From assembly GCF_008180615.1 (NCBI RefSeq), contig NZ_VTEH01000026.1:13055-48000 (forward strand): a DNA stretch of 34,946 bases. Reading direction: 5' to 3'. This DNA is from Rossellomorea vietnamensis. Its GTDB lineage: Bacteria; Bacillota; Bacilli; Bacillales; Bacillaceae_B. Shown piece by piece: positions 32,970 to 34,946 of the stretch; the stretch's first letter is position 1, and every line of letters begins with the position of its first letter. Made by a program: the position numbers and the translations under genes. The notes beneath the pieces are model-generated. The model was not told the origin of the DNA and made no database searches. It saw nothing but the letters and a program-made list of their open reading frames with translations.

Positions 32970-33414
32970 ATAATTTCACCCACATAACTAATGCATCCTC
33001 TTGGTTGTCAGAATAGTAATTTTTGCGGATTCCGCCTTCCGAGAATCCGAACTTCTTATACAAAGTTTGAGCAGGAGTATTACTGACCCTTACTTCAAGC
33101 GTCATGGTCACTGCTCCCATTTCCTTTGCGATTTCAATCATGCTTTCCATCAATCTATCTCCAAGGCCTTGCCCTCTGTAAGAAGGAAGGACAGCGATGT
33201 TGGTAATATGGGCTTCATCCACGATGATCCAAACTCCGCAATAACCGATGACCTTGCCTTTGTCTTCAATGACGATATATGTCGCAAAATGGTTCGTCTC
33301 TATTTCATTGAAAAAAGCATCCCTGCTCCATGGAATGGTAAAAGACTCTGTTTCCACTTCCATGATATCATCTAAATCTTCCACACTCATTAATCTTATT
33401 GTATAATCGCTCAT
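32962..33414 (-). CDS. rimI: Ribosomal-protein-S18-alanine N-acetyltransferase RimI (GNAT)
   Basis: 150 residues with the GNAT fold: ITNIAVLPSYRGQGLGDRLM holds the acetyl-CoA loop (RGQGLG), then LEVRVSNTPAQTLYKKFGF. RimI acetylates the N-terminal alanine of S18; the family can have wider targets. ATG at 33414 follows GGGGAATGG; the frame is open 40 codons further upstream into tsaB without a site. It is 22 bases after tsaB and overlaps tsaD. Confidence 0.95.
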   Translation of the reverse strand: MSDYTIRLMSVEDLDDIMEVETESFTIPWSRDAFFNEIETNHFATYIVIEDKGKVIGYCGVWIIVDEAHITNIAVLPSYRGQGLGDRLMESMIEIAKEMGAVTMTLEVRVSNTPAQTLYKKFGFSEGGIRKNYYSDNQEDALVMWVKLYE

Positions 33415-33436
33415 TTGCCATTCCCCAATAACACAG

Positions 33437-34126
33437 CTATTTTTGTGATTCTCTCCACTTAGCTTCTGCTTCTGCAAGCCTGATATAGTTCGGTACAAGA
33501 CCGTGAACATTTTCTTCAGAACGATCCATTCCAAGCCTGATCAATTCAGATGGACGTGGATTATGACTTGCCATGTCCCCAAAAACGGCTTGATCCGCCA
33601 ATCTGCTATGAAATACTTCGTGATGAATTTTCACATCATGTCCTACAAACAAAACCTTCTGCTCATATTGGCTCATCATTTCAGCCCATTGCTCAGCCGG
33701 CAAATTGGCATCTTCTATTATGCACTCCAACTTTCCTTCACTGAACTTGTAAAGCCCAGTATATAACTGCCCTCTCCTCGCATCAAACAAAGGAGAGATC
33801 AACCCGTCAAAGTACCTTCCTGATGACGCCAGTACAGCCAGCGATGAAACACCAACTACAGGAATATTCAATGACCACGCCATAGTTTTGGCAATGGTCA
33901 CACCTATTCTCACACCTGTATAAGACCCCGGGCCATTAGCCACTACAATTTTATCCAAATCAGCTGGTGCAATTCCGCAGTCCTTCATCAGTATATCCAC
34001 TGCCGGCATTGCCCTCAGAGAGTGGTTCTTCTTGATATTCGTTATAAACTCACCAATTACTTCATTGCCATCCACCAGCGCGATGCCCAATTGGTAATTG
34101 GAAGTATCAATCCCCAAGATCTTCAT
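33437..34126 (-). CDS. tsaB: t6A synthesis protein TsaB
   Basis: 229 residues, an inactive ASKHA-fold partner of TsaD that holds the TsaB-TsaD-TsaE complex together. MKILGIDTSNYQLGIAL, NGPGSYTGVRIGVTIAK and LFDARRGQLYTGLY are family motifs. Start overlaps the tsaE stop by ATGA. Confidence 0.97.
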   Translation of the reverse strand: MKILGIDTSNYQLGIALVDGNEVIGEFITNIKKNHSLRAMPAVDILMKDCGIAPADLDKIVVANGPGSYTGVRIGVTIAKTMAWSLNIPVVGVSSLAVLASSGRYFDGLISPLFDARRGQLYTGLYKFSEGKLECIIEDANLPAEQWAEMMSQYEQKVLFVGHDVKIHHEVFHSRLADQAVFGDMASHNPRPSELIRLGMDRSEENVHGLVPNYIRLAEAEAKWRESQK

Positions 34127-34578
34127 TCAAAAATCTCCTTACATAACATTTCATATCTGTCGCCCGACGGCTCCAGTATAATCTTTCTTTCTTCTTCAGA
34201 TATCCTCATTATCGTGACAGCCAGCCTTTCTTCCGGAAGCTGATCCTTAATCAAATGTGCCCACTCAACGACCGTCACACCGCCGCCATCAAAATATTCG
34301 TCAAAGCCAAGATCCTCGAAAGAATCATCCAGGCGATAGACATCCATGTGATATAAAGGCAGCCGCCCCTGATATTCTTTAATGATCGTAAAGGTCGGAC
34401 TATTTACATTGCGTTTAACCCCAAGACCCTTTGCCAGTCCCTTGGTAAACGTTGTCTTTCCGGCACCAAGATCGCCCTCTAAGGTTAAGACGTCATTTTC
34501 TATTAGCATCCCGGCAATCCGTCCGGCAAATTCGCCTGTCTGCTCCGGGCCGCTTGTTATAAATTCATACGTAGCCAT
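34123..34578 (-). CDS. tsaE: t6A synthesis ATPase TsaE
   Basis: 151 residues with Walker A GDLGAGKTTFTKG, the NSPTFTIIKEY switch, YHMDVYRL and WAHLI motifs. TsaE drives turnover of the t6A complex by ATP hydrolysis. ATG at 34578 follows AAAGGAG; the frame extends 15 codons upstream through a terminator-like hairpin and is not likely coding. First gene of the operon. Confidence 0.97.
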   Translation of the reverse strand: MATYEFITSGPEQTGEFAGRIAGMLIENDVLTLEGDLGAGKTTFTKGLAKGLGVKRNVNSPTFTIIKEYQGRLPLYHMDVYRLDDSFEDLGFDEYFDGGGVTVVEWAHLIKDQLPEERLAVTIMRISEEERKIILEPSGDRYEMLCKEIFE

Positions 34579-34598
34579 AACTATCTCCTTTAATGTAT

Positions 34599-34632
34599 AA
34601 AAAAACCTTAGGATACAAGTCACTTCCTAAGG
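34599..34632 (-). terminator. Terminator-like hairpin in the tsaE leader
   Basis: On the minus strand CCTTAGGA, 11-nt loop, TCCTAAGG, then seven T. The T run ends only about 20 bases before the tsaE ATG, so the hairpin lies inside the leader of any transcript that starts upstream of it. Confidence 0.8.
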
Positions 34633-34647
34633 ATGCAGTATATATGT

Positions 34648-34676
34648 AGTTTACCCGATTTCATCTGGTTGAGCAA
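34648..34676 (-). promoter_or_regulatory. Possible tsaE operon promoter
   Basis: Minus strand TTGCTC (34671-34676), 17 bp, TAAACT (34648-34653). It lies between the tRNA terminator and the leader hairpin, so transcription would begin just before the hairpin. Confidence 0.4.
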
Positions 34677-34693
34677 AAAAACCGGCATAAAGA

Positions 34694-34722
34694 CAAAAAA
34701 AATAACGAAACATCGTTTCGCT
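34694..34722 (-). terminator. tRNA-Asp terminator
   Basis: Minus strand AGCGAAAC, GAT loop, GTTTCGTT (8 bp with one G-U), followed by a run of eight T after one A. About 20 bases past the tRNA 3' end. Confidence 0.8.
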
Positions 34723-34741
34723 AAACTTCTAAAGTAATAGA

Positions 34742-34818
34742 TGGCGGTCCGGACGGGACTCGAACCCGCGACCTCCTGCGTGACAGGCAGGCATTCTAAC
34801 CAACTGAACTACCGGACC
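34742..34818 (-). tRNA. tRNA-Asp (anticodon GTC)
   Basis: A 77-nt cloverleaf: acceptor GGTCCGG/CCGGACC, D arm with AGTTCAGTTGGTTAGA, anticodon stem CCTGC/GCAGG around CTGTCAC (anticodon GTC), T arm GCGGGTTCGAGTCCCGT, and encoded GCCA end. Confidence 0.98.
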
Positions 34819-34820
34819 AA

Positions 34821-34847
34821 GGATTTTTGCTAGCAAGCAAAATATCC
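34821..34847. other. Hairpin directly upstream of tRNA-Asp
   Basis: GGATTTTTGCT pairs with AGCAAAATATCC (11 bp, one bulge) three bases before the mature tRNA 5' end on the minus strand. It could aid 5' processing or mark a spacer between tRNAs. Confidence 0.5.
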
Positions 34848-34853
34848 TTCATT

Positions 34854-34881
34854 ATTGTAAGGACTAATAAATACTTTTCAA
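34854..34881 (-). promoter_or_regulatory. Probable tRNA-Asp promoter
   Basis: Minus strand TTGAAA (34876-34881), 16 bp, TACAAT (34854-34859), about 35 bases upstream of the tRNA. A larger upstream rRNA/tRNA operon cannot be excluded because the window ends here. Confidence 0.5.
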
Positions 34882-34946
34882 AATATCTATCCTTAAAATG
34901 AAGGGTAATATTTTGTTGCTATACAAAATGGTATTGCGGGGGCAGG

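Overview
The window looks like the chromosome of a spore-forming member of the Bacillaceae (Bacillus in the broad sense). The evidence is a GerA-type germinant receptor operon, cotJB-cotJC spore coat genes, a perfect CIRCE operator on groES-groEL, strong AGGAGG ribosome sites with frequent TTG/GTG starts, and one conserved block: tsaE-tsaB-rimI-tsaD / ydiF / rex / tatA-tatC / ydiK-ydiL / groES-groEL. This gene order matches the ydiB-groEL region of Bacillus subtilis, except that moaC is absent between ydiF and rex. No transposase, integrase, phage gene or CRISPR array is visible.

Layout. 1-1203: the end of a tandem array and a NERD-domain protein. 1431-3822: a pncB-nadE NAD salvage operon. 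4029-5523: a small membrane protein and a luciferase-like monooxygenase. 5638-6555: a large tandem array of 53-bp units, each with an inverted repeat. 6687-10379: a germinant receptor operon in the order B-A-C. 10456-15756 (minus): one operon of YncE-like lipoprotein, response regulator, histidine kinase, His-rich FixH/YtkA-like lipoprotein and PepSY membrane protein, probably an envelope metal- or redox-responsive system. 16034-16852: cotJB-cotJC. 17054-18775: an alpha/beta hydrolase between two inverted copies of a GC-rich palindromic element. 19107-20736: a Na+/Ca2+-type exchanger and a nitroreductase, convergent on a shared terminator. 20869-21670 (minus): a transcription unit whose sigma-A promoter contains a Fur box, reading into an overlooked 47-residue zinc-ribbon ORF and an IDEAL-like protein. 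21828-22331: a 5'-truncated Uma2 endonuclease behind groEL. 22461-34578: the conserved block, with a DnaA-box cluster between ydiF and tsaD. 34742-34818: tRNA-Asp(GTC).

The most unusual signal is in the intergenic DNA. Five places (1-275, 5638-6555, 26237-26420, 31546-31677, 31741-31867) carry short tandem arrays whose sequences are unrelated to each other. Four of them repeat every 51-53 bp throughout; the one at 26237 does so except for a single 61-bp step. Three arrays have a clear inverted repeat in each unit and the other two a weaker one. A period of about 52.5 bp is five turns of B-DNA. In the largest array and in the one at 31546, some paired bases of the stems change together. A shared period without shared sequence suggests a common generating process or a common architectural role. 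Two further palindrome families (GC-rich 125 bp; AGGGACWGTCCCT-centred) also occur twice each.
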